Assembly: GCA_936432065.2 (NCBI GenBank)
Contig: OW386291.2
Coordinates: 103,853,823-103,917,822, forward strand
Reading direction: 5' to 3'
Length of the DNA: 64,000 nt
Source: Rutpela maculata
Taxonomy: Eukaryota > Arthropoda > Insecta > Coleoptera > Cerambycidae
How positions within the stretch are numbered: position 1 is the stretch's first letter; the number at the start of each line of letters is the position of its first letter. A model generated the notes under the pieces. The model saw only the letters and a list, made by a program, of their open reading frames with translations, ran no database searches and was not told where the DNA came from. A program made the position numbers and the translations under genes. This document shows, piece by piece, positions 56,812-64,000 of this stretch.

Positions 56812-57390
56812 ATGCTACCTGTTCACAACACAATTGACAAGTTTGGACGTAGAAGAGGCGGCGCTAATAAATCATTAGTCGTACGCGGTCCACCAGGTCT
56901 TGGCTTTAACCTCACCACAGATAATCACTTTGATATCCAGAATAAACGTTTAAAGAACATTGGAGAACCGGTAGATAGTAAGGATGGTGTAACACGTAAC
57001 TATGTTGAAAACCGATTTGCTACATTCTTTGCAGACATCCACAAGGCTATGGATGAGATCAGTGACTTAATTATTGCAGCAATGAAAAATTATGTCAATA
57101 GTCAATCTGACTTAAGTAGTGTAGCTATGAAAAAGTATGTTAATGAGCAAATGCATAAAGTTAATGATCAAGCTGGCTTAGTTAGTGGTGCTGTGAGAAA
57201 GTACGTTGATGATAAAATGCAAAGAAAAAAAGAAGAAGTTATTGCAGCAATGAAAAAGTATGTTAATGAACAAATACAAAAAGATACTGATAAAAAACAT
57301 AAAGAAGTTGAAAATGCAGTTTCTCTAAACACTAAACAGATTAATAATTTAATTGAGAAACTTGTTAAATTAGAAGAATTAACTTATTAG
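56812..57390 (+). CDS. fibre-like coiled-coil protein
   Basis: A 192-aa protein from ATG 56,812. A Gly/Arg-rich start (FGRRRGGANKS) is followed by HFDIQNKRLKNIGEPVDSKD and GVTRNYVENRF, the phage-tail-fibre-like anchor motif (NKRLKNV..P.....AVT..YV) seen in virion fibre proteins. After it comes a repetitive helical part: AAMKNYVNSQ, VAMKKYVNEQ, GAVRKYVDDK and AAMKKYVNEQ, spaced about 20-25 residues apart, ending in a coiled-coil-like stretch (LNTKQINNLIEKLVKLEEL). It is likely to form trimeric or parallel coiled coils on the particle, perhaps for attachment. A globular head is absent. The repeats suggest the shaft length could vary between copies. Confidence 0.6.
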   Translation: MLPVHNTIDKFGRRRGGANKSLVVRGPPGLGFNLTTDNHFDIQNKRLKNIGEPVDSKDGVTRNYVENRFATFFADIHKAMDEISDLIIAAMKNYVNSQSDLSSVAMKKYVNEQMHKVNDQAGLVSGAVRKYVDDKMQRKKEEVIAAMKKYVNEQIQKDTDKKHKEVENAVSLNTKQINNLIEKLVKLEELTY

Positions 57391-57456
57391 AAATTAGTCT
57401 GTCTGCAAACATCTATCAGTTAGGTGTGTCTTTCGCATTGGAGCCAAGAAGTTATC

Positions 57457-58377
57457 ATGGAAATTAGTAGAACAAAAAGGGGTATTGTGGAGGAGCTGCA
57501 CAGATTACCCCGTAAAAATTTTCGTAGAAGAAGAACAATCATCAAGGGTTACGGTGATTTATGGCAAATTGATTTGGCTGAAATGCAACCACATGCTAAT
57601 GAGAATAAAGGTTATCGATATATTCTCGTAGTGATTGACTGCTACTCAAAATATGTGTGGACAAGACCCTTAAGAAATAAAACGGCAATTGAAATTACGA
57701 AGGGCATGAGAAGCATTTTGCAAAAATCAAACTACACACCTAAGAATATTCAAAGCGACCAGGGTACCGAATTCTACAACAAACACTTTTCCACTTTAAT
57801 GAAGAAGCATTCCATTAATCATTACTCGACGTATAGTACAAAGAAAGCAGCAGTTGTGGAGAGAGTGATACGGACATTGAAAAATTGGTTATATAAAGAA
57901 TTCTCAGCTAGAGGTAAATACAAATGGTTCGACATTCTAGCCAACATTACAAATATGTACAACAACAAAGTACATCGTACGATTGGTATGAAGCCTGCTG
58001 ATGTAAAACCAACCACAAAATTGAGTGTTTATGACAATATTAGGATTGCTTTAAAACCTAAGTTTCATGTTGGTGACGTAGTCCGAATAAGTGCATACAA
58101 AGGTGTATTTGAGAAAGGTTTTACAGTCAATTTTTCAACTGAACTTTTTAAAATTGTGAAAATAAACATAACTAACCCAACAACTTATCAGCTTCAAGAT
58201 ATGAATGTCCAACCAATTAAAGGATGTTTTTATGAAATGGAGTTACAAAAAACTAAATATCCCGATATATATCTAGTGGAGAAGGTGTTAAGGAAAAAAA
58301 GAAACAGAATATTTGTTAAATGGATGGGACTTTCCAAAGAACACAACTCTTGGATTGACAAAAAGGATGTTGTGTAA
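57457..58377 (+). CDS. DDE integrase with C-terminal chromodomain
   Basis: The first true ATG is at 57,457 (306 aa; frame positions before it start with GTG). The retroviral-type core carries D39 (LWQIDLAEM), D101 (NIQSDQGTEFYNKHF) and E135 (AAVVERVIRTLKNWL). KVHRTIGMKPADVKP (171-185) follows as in Polinton and Ty3 integrases, then an SH3-like part (KFHVGDVVRISAYKG). Residues of about 272-306 form a chromodomain (YLVEKVLRKKRNRIFVKWMG, then HNSWIDKKDVV), which in related integrases steers insertion to marked chromatin. No HHCC zinc finger is seen at the N-terminus, as is common for this family. A poly-A signal lies near 58,446. It would insert the element DNA into the host genome. Confidence 0.9.
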   Translation: MEISRTKRGIVEELHRLPRKNFRRRRTIIKGYGDLWQIDLAEMQPHANENKGYRYILVVIDCYSKYVWTRPLRNKTAIEITKGMRSILQKSNYTPKNIQSDQGTEFYNKHFSTLMKKHSINHYSTYSTKKAAVVERVIRTLKNWLYKEFSARGKYKWFDILANITNMYNNKVHRTIGMKPADVKPTTKLSVYDNIRIALKPKFHVGDVVRISAYKGVFEKGFTVNFSTELFKIVKINITNPTTYQLQDMNVQPIKGCFYEMELQKTKYPDIYLVEKVLRKKRNRIFVKWMGLSKEHNSWIDKKDVV

Positions 58378-58742
58378 TTTATTAAATTTTGAATAATGTA
58401 AAATATACATAATCAATATATTTACTTGTGTATCAGTAATATAGAAATAAAATATGTATACGACATTAATGTGTTTTATTTAAATGTCTAAAATTCATTA
58501 TTGAATAGCTTTATTTCACTGTAATATTATTTACATTTTATATTTCAGTAAGTTAATAGAAGAAAAAAAAAACAAATTAATTTAAATATATTTTATTGAC
58601 AAAATATAAATTATTCTAAATCCAAATACAATAAAGAAAGAAATTTTACATCTTCATAAAATTCCATGCCTTAATTCCATGAAATAATCTCATGCCTTAA
58701 CAACTGGATTTCTTGATTAACACACCAGCATTTTCTTTCGTG
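58378..58742. other. non-coding spacer after the integrase gene
   Basis: AT-rich, with AATAAA at about 58,446 and poly-A/T tracts. Nothing else can be assigned. CCTCCTCTACACAG at 58,792-58,805, just inside the next ORF, could be a splice acceptor, so an upstream exon is possible. Confidence 0.4.
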
Positions 58743-59246
58743 ATGCACAAAATTCCCATAAAAATGACCAACATTCTCGCACAATATTTTACCTCCTCTA
58801 CACAGGAAGTTGTTGACGTCGAAGAGGGTGTTCTTCCAGGAGATGTGGACGGTGAGGAAGGTGATGATGCTGTCGTACTGGAACAAGTCGAACTTGATAC
58901 TGCTGACGATGGCATAGTTGCAGACGCATCAGACGATGAAGAAGAAATGGAGCTCACCGATAAGTATCTCCTAAGAGGACACCACCCCAGGAATGAAATA
59001 TTCTGCACCACTATGGCATATGTGGCTGTCGACGCAAGGGATGGTGCAGAGTATCAACTGTGCTACGGTTGTTATATGGGGTACCAACGACGTGTCGACC
59101 TGGCGTTGCATCGGCACGTAGACTTTCACTCCACAACGCGCCTGACAGACGGGGAAAGGGGTTATTGCAAATCTTGCAGCGAGCCACTCCATCAAATTAG
59201 ACCTGTGGAGATCTGCAACATTTGCAATAACAATAAAAAAAGTTAA
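58743..59246 (+). CDS. acidic protein with C-terminal Zn-binding Cys/His region
   Basis: The first ATG is at 58,743 (167 aa); M at 58,761 is an alternative. The middle is highly acidic (VDVEEGVLPGDVDGEEGDD; ADASDDEEEMELTDK). The C-terminal part reads EIFCTTMAYVAVDARDG, LCYGCYMGYQRRVDLALHRH, then GYCKSCSEPLHQIRPVEICN and ICN. The CxxC, HxH, CxxC and CxxC arrangement could hold two zinc ions in a treble-clef or RING-like fold. I do not recognise the family. An acidic region plus a Zn module suggests a transcription or host-interaction factor, but this is inference. AATAAA lies near 59,364. Confidence 0.55.
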   Translation: MHKIPIKMTNILAQYFTSSTQEVVDVEEGVLPGDVDGEEGDDAVVLEQVELDTADDGIVADASDDEEEMELTDKYLLRGHHPRNEIFCTTMAYVAVDARDGAEYQLCYGCYMGYQRRVDLALHRHVDFHSTTRLTDGERGYCKSCSEPLHQIRPVEICNICNNNKKS

Positions 59247-59498
59247 AATGTAAATAGTTTAATATTGTAAATAGTTTAGTTTAAGTAATTGTATAAGTGA
59301 TTAGTCCTTAGATTAATTTTTAAATAATTTATATAAATATGTTTCTTTTTTTTTTTTTTGTAAATAAATATATCTCCTTTTATGAAAAATGTTTGTTTTT
59401 ACTATCTATTTTAAGTGCAAAATAAAGTGGGGGTATATCGACTTATATACCTAGTAAGAAATAATGAACTCTTATTCATTTGAGTTTGTGCATTTAAC
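59247..59498. promoter_or_regulatory. 3' end of previous gene and TATA-like promoter
   Basis: A long T run and AATAAA (about 59,364), then TTATATAC at 59,443-59,450, about 50 bases before the ATG at 59,499. Confidence 0.4.
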
Positions 59499-59765
59499 AT
59501 GGTCACAATCCAAGATCCAACAGTCTCCTCTACCAGTGATTCGATATTATCGAATTTTGTACCATTGATATGGTATGAAGAAGTAAGGTATCAGGATCCT
59601 GAAACCGGCGAGTGGTGTTCATATTTATCGTGGGTTACAGAGGAGCCACTTGGTCCGGCCGATAGCACTACAAATGGATACCGACAAACATTCTCAGAAG
59701 CTGAAGCAGTGTCCTCTGAAAGTGATCCATCTGAATCCGACGCAGAAACGGATTCTGAAATTTAA
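59499..59765 (+). CDS. small acidic protein, paralogue of the next gene
   Basis: An 88-aa protein from ATG 59,499. It begins MVTIQDPTVSSTSDSILSNF, then LIWYEEVRYQDPETGEW, and ends in a Ser/Asp/Glu tail (SESDPSESDAETDSEI). Its start matches the start of the next protein (MATQDNIVSSSDSTE), both have an aromatic W-Y-E/EYNVKV block, and both end in acidic serine repeats. The pair looks like a tandem duplication. The acidic Ser-rich tail resembles casein-kinase-2 target regions. Function unknown. Confidence 0.5.
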   Translation: MVTIQDPTVSSTSDSILSNFVPLIWYEEVRYQDPETGEWCSYLSWVTEEPLGPADSTTNGYRQTFSEAEAVSSESDPSESDAETDSEI

Positions 59766-59770
59766 AATAG

Positions 59771-59896
59771 TCTATAAGAAACTCATCTGCTGTTGGTTAT
59801 GGGGGTGGTGACATTGATGGTACGTGTATAAGAAAGTTACTACCCCACTCTCGTTTATGTTGGTTGTGGTGGAGTGGGAATGTGTTTATATAAGAA
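59771..59896 (+). promoter_or_regulatory. triplicated TATA-like promoter segment
   Basis: TATAAGAA occurs at 59,773, 59,827 and 59,889, each preceded by GT(C/G/TTTA) and followed by A(A/C)(C/G)T-type bases, with spacings of 54 and 62 bases. It looks like tandemly repeated promoters ahead of the gene at 59,944. Confidence 0.45.
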
Positions 59897-59943
59897 ACTT
59901 CTCACCGCTTGGTCCTCAGTTAAACTGCAAAACTGAAAGACAA

Positions 59944-60315
59944 ATGGCTACTCAAGACAATATTGTCAGTTCGAGCGACTCCACGGAAACAACAATGTCC
60001 TTCTGGGAGTACAACGTGAAGGTTGCTCTATCATACGATGGAGATGGTCCAGATAGCAGTAGCTGGGTGGTGTCTGTGCCCAGCCATGGAGATCTGGGGC
60101 GTGAAGGGGATCCAGACAGTGGTAGCTGGTCCATGGAAGCTGAGCCGCCGAGCAGACCATATTCACCATCAGCTTGGTCTATGGTCACAGAACCAATGGG
60201 TACCAGCGACTTGGACTCCGAGGAAGAGCTACCCAGCAGGCCATCTTCACCGTCAGCTTGGTCGCTGGAGACGGTGCCAATGGATGCCAGCGATTCGGAC
60301 TCGGACTCCGATTGA
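59944..60315 (+). CDS. acidic Ser/Pro-rich protein with internal repeats
   Basis: Start ATG 59,944 (123 aa) is chosen because a TATA-like TTATATAAGAA lies about 55 bases upstream; the frame also opens further upstream, but inside the promoter. After a paralogous start (MATQDNIVSSSDSTETTMSF), the C-terminal half has a repeat of about 28 residues twice: PSRPYSPSAWSMVTEPMG then SDLDSEEE, and PSRPSSPSAWSLETVPMD then SDSDSDSD. An earlier SGSWSMEAEPP is a third, diverged copy. Low complexity and acidity suggest a disordered regulator or activation domain. No catalytic motif. Poly-A signals follow at about 60,414. Confidence 0.5.
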   Translation: MATQDNIVSSSDSTETTMSFWEYNVKVALSYDGDGPDSSSWVVSVPSHGDLGREGDPDSGSWSMEAEPPSRPYSPSAWSMVTEPMGTSDLDSEEELPSRPSSPSAWSLETVPMDASDSDSDSD

Positions 60316-60500
60316 TATTTTTCATATTGTTTTTTTTTGTACATATTTTTTATATTGTTTTTTTTTGTACTTGTTTATTATTATTATTTATATTTTCATA
60401 TTAGGTATGTAAGAAATAAAACACCAGTATTTGGAAACTTATTATTTATATTTTTATATTAAGTATGTAAGAAATAAAACATCAGTATTTGGAAAATTAT
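60316..60500. repeat. two-copy AT-rich direct repeat with poly-A signals
   Basis: AAGAAATAAAACACCAGTAT (60,410) and AAGAAATAAAACATCAGTAT (60,470) head two copies of a segment of about 60-65 bases. Confidence 0.6.
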
Positions 60501-60679
60501 TTTTTTATTCACAAATTTTTACTTAAACTATAAAAATCGCCAATATAGCGCAATCATCTCAAGAAGCAACATGGTGAATCCCCCAGCTGATGATCCGATA
60601 CCTACAAGCTACGTTAAACAGTGTTCTCTCTCACCACAAGATATATTAAATAATAATAAAATGACATTACCAAAATGAC

Positions 60680-61165
60680 AACGATTGAAATCTTAATATT
60701 TTCGGTAATAATTCAATGCAAAAGAAAAAATGCAGAAAATAAAAAAGTATCAAGTGTCTCGTACTATATATGCACCCTGTATATATATTTTAATTCCATG
60801 GATCGAAATCTTAAGATATTTAGTACTAATTTAATGCAAAAGAAAGAAATGCATACATTTAACAAAAAAATATGACGTAATCAAGTGTCTTGTACTATAT
60901 AGACACCCTGTATATATATATTTTAATTCCATGGACCGAAATTATAAGATTTTCAGCACTAATTTAATGCAAAAGAAATACATACATTTAACAAAGATAT
61001 GACGTAATCAGTAGTCTCGTACTATATAAACACCCTGTATATACATTTTGATGTCATCCAGCAGTCTTAATATTTTTCGGTAACAATTCAATGCAAAAGA
61101 AAAAGAAATATTAATTTAAGAAAAATATGATGTAATTTTATACCTACCCTGTATCTATAATATAT
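60680..61165. repeat. tandem repeat of about 4 units, each about 125 bp
   Basis: Each unit contains TTCAATGCAAAAGAAA or TTTAATGCAAAAGAAA, then a TCGTACTATATA-like string and CACCCTGTATATATA (a CTACCCTGTAT variant in the last). The CACCCTGTATAT motif is common at arthropod repeats. The 66-codon frame inside (60,675-60,875) is repeat-derived and not a gene. Confidence 0.75.
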
Positions 61166-61523
61166 TTTTTGTTAGTTTGTTAAATCAATACTGTTAGCTC
61201 CATCTAGATGAATATAGAATTTTAAATAATATGCTTTGTCGATGTTTTCTGTAGTACACATAAGGTAGGTAAAAACGGCAGGTAGGAAACCCTTAAAATT
61301 TTAAACCGGTAAATGCCTACAGTTAAATATATTGTCAGTAGGTGTGGTATTATATTAGCAAAGAAACATTAGAAATTAATATTTTTGCACTTAAAAATTA
61401 GTTAAATACTTATTCGCTTCAAATTAACAAATATTAACAAAGAAAAAGCAGTTTTAAGAATAAAAAAGAATAAAATCAAATATATTGGAAGTACATATTA
61501 AATAATAAACAACAAAAAAGCAG
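61166..61523. other. AT-rich spacer, nothing recognised
   Basis: No ORF or structure is supported. Confidence 0.4.
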
Positions 61524-61606
61524 AGTTCTGGTAGTCGCATAGTGTAAGGCGCTGGTCTTTGGGTTGATCGTCGAGGGTGTAGACGGTTCGAAACCTGTCG
61601 CCCCTA
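61524..61606 (+). repeat. tRNA-like sequence (A and B boxes)
   Basis: A-box-like TAGTCGCATAGTG at 61,532 and B-box GGTTCGAAACC at 61,585-61,595 are spaced as in a tRNA with a variable arm, and the text between (AAGGCGCTGGTCTT) looks like tRNA-Leu or tRNA-Ser. The acceptor stem cannot be paired and the anticodon stem is poor. It is therefore a degraded tRNA or a SINE head, not a functional tRNA. Confidence 0.4.
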
Positions 61607-61628
61607 TATGATTACTAGAACTTTAGGA

Positions 61629-63212
61629 TTAATTACATGGCAGATCAACTTCATTGATTGAAAATGTAAATTGATCCGCCGGGCAATCAATCCCGCTTCC
61701 GGAGTGGAGGGCGGGAGAGAAGCAGGGATTTATTTGAATAGAATCTGAGGGATTCTGAATCGGTGGAACTGGTGATGGAAAACGTAATAAGTCGTCAATA
61801 TTTATATTGTCTAGTTCCGCGATTTCTGCCACAGGTTCAGGCGGTGGTACCGCACCCAACACCATGTCAGAATGTGTAGAATTCTGACTTGGTGTTCGGT
61901 GAGGTGATGGCGCCGCCGCATTAGAAGTGCCAGCTTCTTCTAGTGCGTCGTTGCCACCTGAGGGTGGTGATGATGGCACTGCATTAGAACAACTTGGTTG
62001 TTCTAATGCGGTGTCGTCAAATCTACCAACTAAAACCGGACTTGCATTCGCGTCGCGATTTACCTCGCCGTTAAGGCTCATTAAATTTCCCTTTCCTCCC
62101 ATGCCTCTGCCTACAGTTTTTATTACAGGCCTAGGAGGATCCTCCAGAATGGGGGTTAACGGCGCAGGTAAATTTTGGTTTAAATCTAACATATACTGAA
62201 TAATATGTCGTGGAGCATCGGAAAAGTCTGGTGTTAGTTGAGTAGCCGCCCTTCTTGAACCACGCCCTGATGCCACCGATGACGACTTTGTGCTGGGGTT
62301 CACAACACGAGTACCCCTGCCCCTACCCCTGCCACTCCCCGATGCCGCCGATGATGACTTTGTTTTACGACTATTACATTTTTCAATTTTGACGCTCTTT
62401 TTACAAGTTTTTCGCTTAACAACAAAGTCATCTTCGGAGTCATCACTGTGAATAACTGCCCCTTTAGGCTTTTTGACTACTGGCGGTTTCACAAAGTCGT
62501 CCTCAGAGTCATCACTAGTGACCAACGATACGGATGCAGACGAGGGTTGGAAGGTAACGCGACGCCCACTCTGATTCCTCGATGCAGAAGCTGCCCTTTT
62601 AGATGGTCTTACTTTGCCATCTAAACGAATCAGCTCCTCAGCATCACGGAATTCGCTTTCACGATCCTGTAATCCATCTACGACTTCGGTGCTATTGGAA
62701 TTAATTCCTCCAGCATCGTCGTCGGAGATGTGAATTACAGGATGCATGTCAGCATCAGACTGGTCAACAGCGTGCGTCTGTTGATTGCCATAAACTGACC
62801 CATGTATCGTGCTATTTGTCGAAGTTGCATTAGAGGTGACATTAAGCGTTGTTGTATTCGTAGCCGGGATTCGAACATTCGATATTATATTTACCCCTAA
62901 TCCCGGCCTACCTGCGATGCTGTATGTCGGGCCCATATTTCCAGCACCAGGTCCTAGGGGTGTCGGACCTGCTGCGCTACCACTAGGTGTTAATATTACA
63001 TTATTTGCGACGCCGGCCACAACGAATTGAGCCGCTGGGGCTGCCGCATAAATAATATTCATTGTTGTATTAACAGGAGCACCTACCGTGGTAGCGGGGC
63101 CCGACATAAAATTTGACAAAATGGCCACACCCTGCAACATCCTCTGAGCATTAGTAGCCTCCGATACATTCGTCGTTTTACGGCCACCACCAGATACAAT
63201 ATGTCTCACCAT
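61629..63212 (-). CDS. 527-aa disordered Ser/acidic nuclear-type protein
   Basis: A long intact frame from ATG 63,212. Residues 1-130 are Ala/Thr/Asn/Gly-rich (MVRHIVSGGGRKTTNVSEAT). Near residue 150 HPVIHISDDDAG looks like a SUMO-interacting motif followed by acid. SDDSEDDFV occurs twice, with basic stretches (KPPVVKKPKG, KRKTCKKSVKIEK). An RGRGRGTR stretch and two TKSSS(A/V)ASG copies follow, then a Pro/Ser-rich acidic C-terminus. No enzyme domain is seen. Such low-complexity proteins are often chromatin- or host-interacting. It is encoded convergently to the accessory genes on its left. A TATA-like TATTTATAC (minus strand) lies at about 63,368-63,376. Confidence 0.6.
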   Translation of the reverse strand: MVRHIVSGGGRKTTNVSEATNAQRMLQGVAILSNFMSGPATTVGAPVNTTMNIIYAAAPAAQFVVAGVANNVILTPSGSAAGPTPLGPGAGNMGPTYSIAGRPGLGVNIISNVRIPATNTTTLNVTSNATSTNSTIHGSVYGNQQTHAVDQSDADMHPVIHISDDDAGGINSNSTEVVDGLQDRESEFRDAEELIRLDGKVRPSKRAASASRNQSGRRVTFQPSSASVSLVTSDDSEDDFVKPPVVKKPKGAVIHSDDSEDDFVVKRKTCKKSVKIEKCNSRKTKSSSAASGSGRGRGRGTRVVNPSTKSSSVASGRGSRRAATQLTPDFSDAPRHIIQYMLDLNQNLPAPLTPILEDPPRPVIKTVGRGMGGKGNLMSLNGEVNRDANASPVLVGRFDDTALEQPSCSNAVPSSPPSGGNDALEEAGTSNAAAPSPHRTPSQNSTHSDMVLGAVPPPEPVAEIAELDNINIDDLLRFPSPVPPIQNPSDSIQINPCFSPALHSGSGIDCPADQFTFSINEVDLPCN

Positions 63213-63420
63213 TATGAGAATTACGAATTACGAACAATTAAAAAAATAATAAACTTACAAATTGTTAAACTTGAAACTTGGCACAGAACACAAAACACAG
63301 AACATAAAATTCACAACTACACACTGTGAAAGTTGAAGGTAAAGAGAACGTTTGAAGAGTCCACAATGTATAAATACACCACGCTAACCCCCCCATCATC
63401 CCTACTCTAGGAGTGGTGGA
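63213..63420 (-). promoter_or_regulatory. promoter and leader of the 527-aa gene
   Basis: On the minus strand TATTTATACAT lies about 155 bases before the ATG. A C-rich (plus strand) stretch CTAACCCCCCCATCATCC precedes it at 63,384-63,401. Confidence 0.4.
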
Positions 63421-63469
63421 AATGCGGCCTCCTCATTGGTTGAAATGTGTCACACCACCAAACCCAAAC

Positions 63470-63905
63470 GCCGCGTCACCTCGACTTGGCATCAGCACTG
63501 TTGCCACATTACCCACTCTAAACAATAACCCAAACTGTGGTACAGCACCTACCATAAGAAATTCCACTTTATTTTACTTCAACAAAGAAATTCTTGTTGC
63601 CATTTAACCCACGCTGAATCTCACAACTTGCAAACATACCTTGAATAGACGCCAGCGTTGTTGCCACATGACCCACTCTAATCGGTATGTAACCCAGAAT
63701 GTGGTACAGCACTTTCATAAAGAATGTGGTACAGCACTTCCATAAATACGTTGGTACAGCACTTCCATAAAGAATGCTGCTTTATTTTACTTTAAAATAG
63801 GAATTGTTGTTACAAACATGCCTCGAATAGAAGCTATGGTACAGTACCTTTCATAAATGACGCTCACTTTTATTTACTTTAAAACAGGAATTCTGCTGTA
63901 AAGCT
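63470..63905. repeat. imperfect tandem repeats at the right edge
   Basis: TTGCCACAT(T/G)ACCCACTCTAA occurs at 63,500 and 63,660. TGTGGTACAGCAC-like units followed by TTCCATAAAGAATG-like sequence occur at least five times (about 63,536-63,850). The sequence TTATTTTACTTT(A/C)AA recurs three times. Units are about 25 bp inside larger units of about 170 bp. It could be subterminal repeat of the element. Confidence 0.65.
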
Positions 63906-64000
63906 TAATAACAACACATAATTATTCTTTTCTACATATACTTTATTACAATATAGTTCTCCAATTAATTATTATATATTTTTTAATTACATATTATTAC

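Larger units (their letters stand above)
48770..63900. mobile_element. Polinton/Maverick (adintovirus-like) endogenous virus-like element
   Basis: A compact run of mostly intact ORFs carries the Polinton hallmark set: DDE integrase with chromodomain, A32/FtsK-type packaging ATPase, adenovirus-type cysteine protease, double-jelly-roll major capsid protein, penton-like minor capsid protein and a PLA2-domain virion protein. The genes fall in two divergent blocks meeting near 54,844-54,898. The left edge is placed where the G-rich tandem repeat begins. The right edge is uncertain and may lie beyond 64,000. I could not find matching terminal inverted repeats of the kind Polintons normally have. 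No DNA polymerase B gene is visible. The coding quality contrasts sharply with the decayed DNA to the left, suggesting recent insertion or preserved function. Confidence 0.85.

Noticed and set aside
59952..60344. 130-codon minus-strand ORF
   Set aside because: Antisense of the acidic repeat protein; the repetitive Ser/Asp codons keep both strands open.
60680..61165. CRISPR-like array
   Set aside because: Whole units repeat without unique spacers, in eukaryotic transposon context; it is a tandem repeat.
61524..61606. Functional tRNA gene
   Set aside because: A and B boxes are present but the acceptor stem does not pair and the anticodon stem is poor.
48770..63420. Possible terminal inverted repeats pairing the G-rich left edge with the C-rich right edge
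   Set aside because: Only short G/C runs match; no extended base-by-base inverted similarity could be followed, so I do not call TIRs or a target duplication.

Overview
The window looks like nuclear DNA of an arthropod, most likely an insect. It is AT-rich and gene-poor, and it is packed with decayed non-LTR retrotransposons (RNase H and reverse transcriptase remnants), tRNA-derived SINEs, hAT- and Tc1/mariner-type DNA transposons and many long foldback or inverted-repeat elements. I recognise no ordinary host gene and cannot name the species.

Positions 1-48,300 are a transposon graveyard with readable nesting. A LINE 3' end (640-2637) is split by a 772-bp hAT-type element with an exact 8-bp target duplication. 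A second LINE (minus, 8620-10100) carries a short MITE. An LTR-like block is followed by a primer-binding-site-like sequence (11.5-12.6 kb). A SINE is split by a 949-bp hAT-type element that itself contains a palindromic MITE (14.6-15.9 kb). Two copies of a PIN/FEN-like, cysteine-tailed transposon gene lie at 16.8-17.5 and 20.4-21.8 kb. Foldbacks lie at 3.9-4.9, 16.0-18.0, 22.4-24.2, 25.7-26.4, 29.2-30.2, 34.6-36.2, 41-42, 44.4-44.9 and 46.8-48.1 kb. A TIR element with a gag-like relic (30,975-36,530) is interrupted by a 3945-bp element that duplicated a TA. A Tc1-like transposase (46,195-48,294) is cut in two by a 1.3-kb foldback.

Positions of about 48,770-63,900 are quite different: a compact set of mostly intact ORFs forming a Polinton/Maverick (adintovirus-like) endogenous virus-like element. 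Left to right it encodes an OB-like candidate ssDNA-binding protein, a helical protein, a DEDDh-exonuclease-like protein lacking key acidic residues, the double-jelly-roll major capsid protein (one in-frame stop), a 58-aa basic protein, the penton/minor capsid protein, a Cys-containing protein, an adenovirus-type cysteine protease, and a phospholipase-A2 virion protein, these last seven all on the minus strand. Then on the plus strand come an A32/FtsK-type packaging ATPase, a conserved protein of unknown function, a fibre-like coiled-coil protein and a DDE integrase with a chromodomain. To the right is an accessory block: an acidic Zn-binding protein, two small paralogous acidic proteins with a triplicated TATA-like promoter, tandem repeats, a tRNA-like sequence and a 527-aa disordered Ser/acidic protein.

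Together these genes can account for integration (integrase), DNA packaging (ATPase), capsid building and maturation (major capsid, penton, protease) and membrane breach at entry (PLA2). No protein-primed DNA polymerase B is visible. Either it lies beyond base 64,000 or this copy lacks it.
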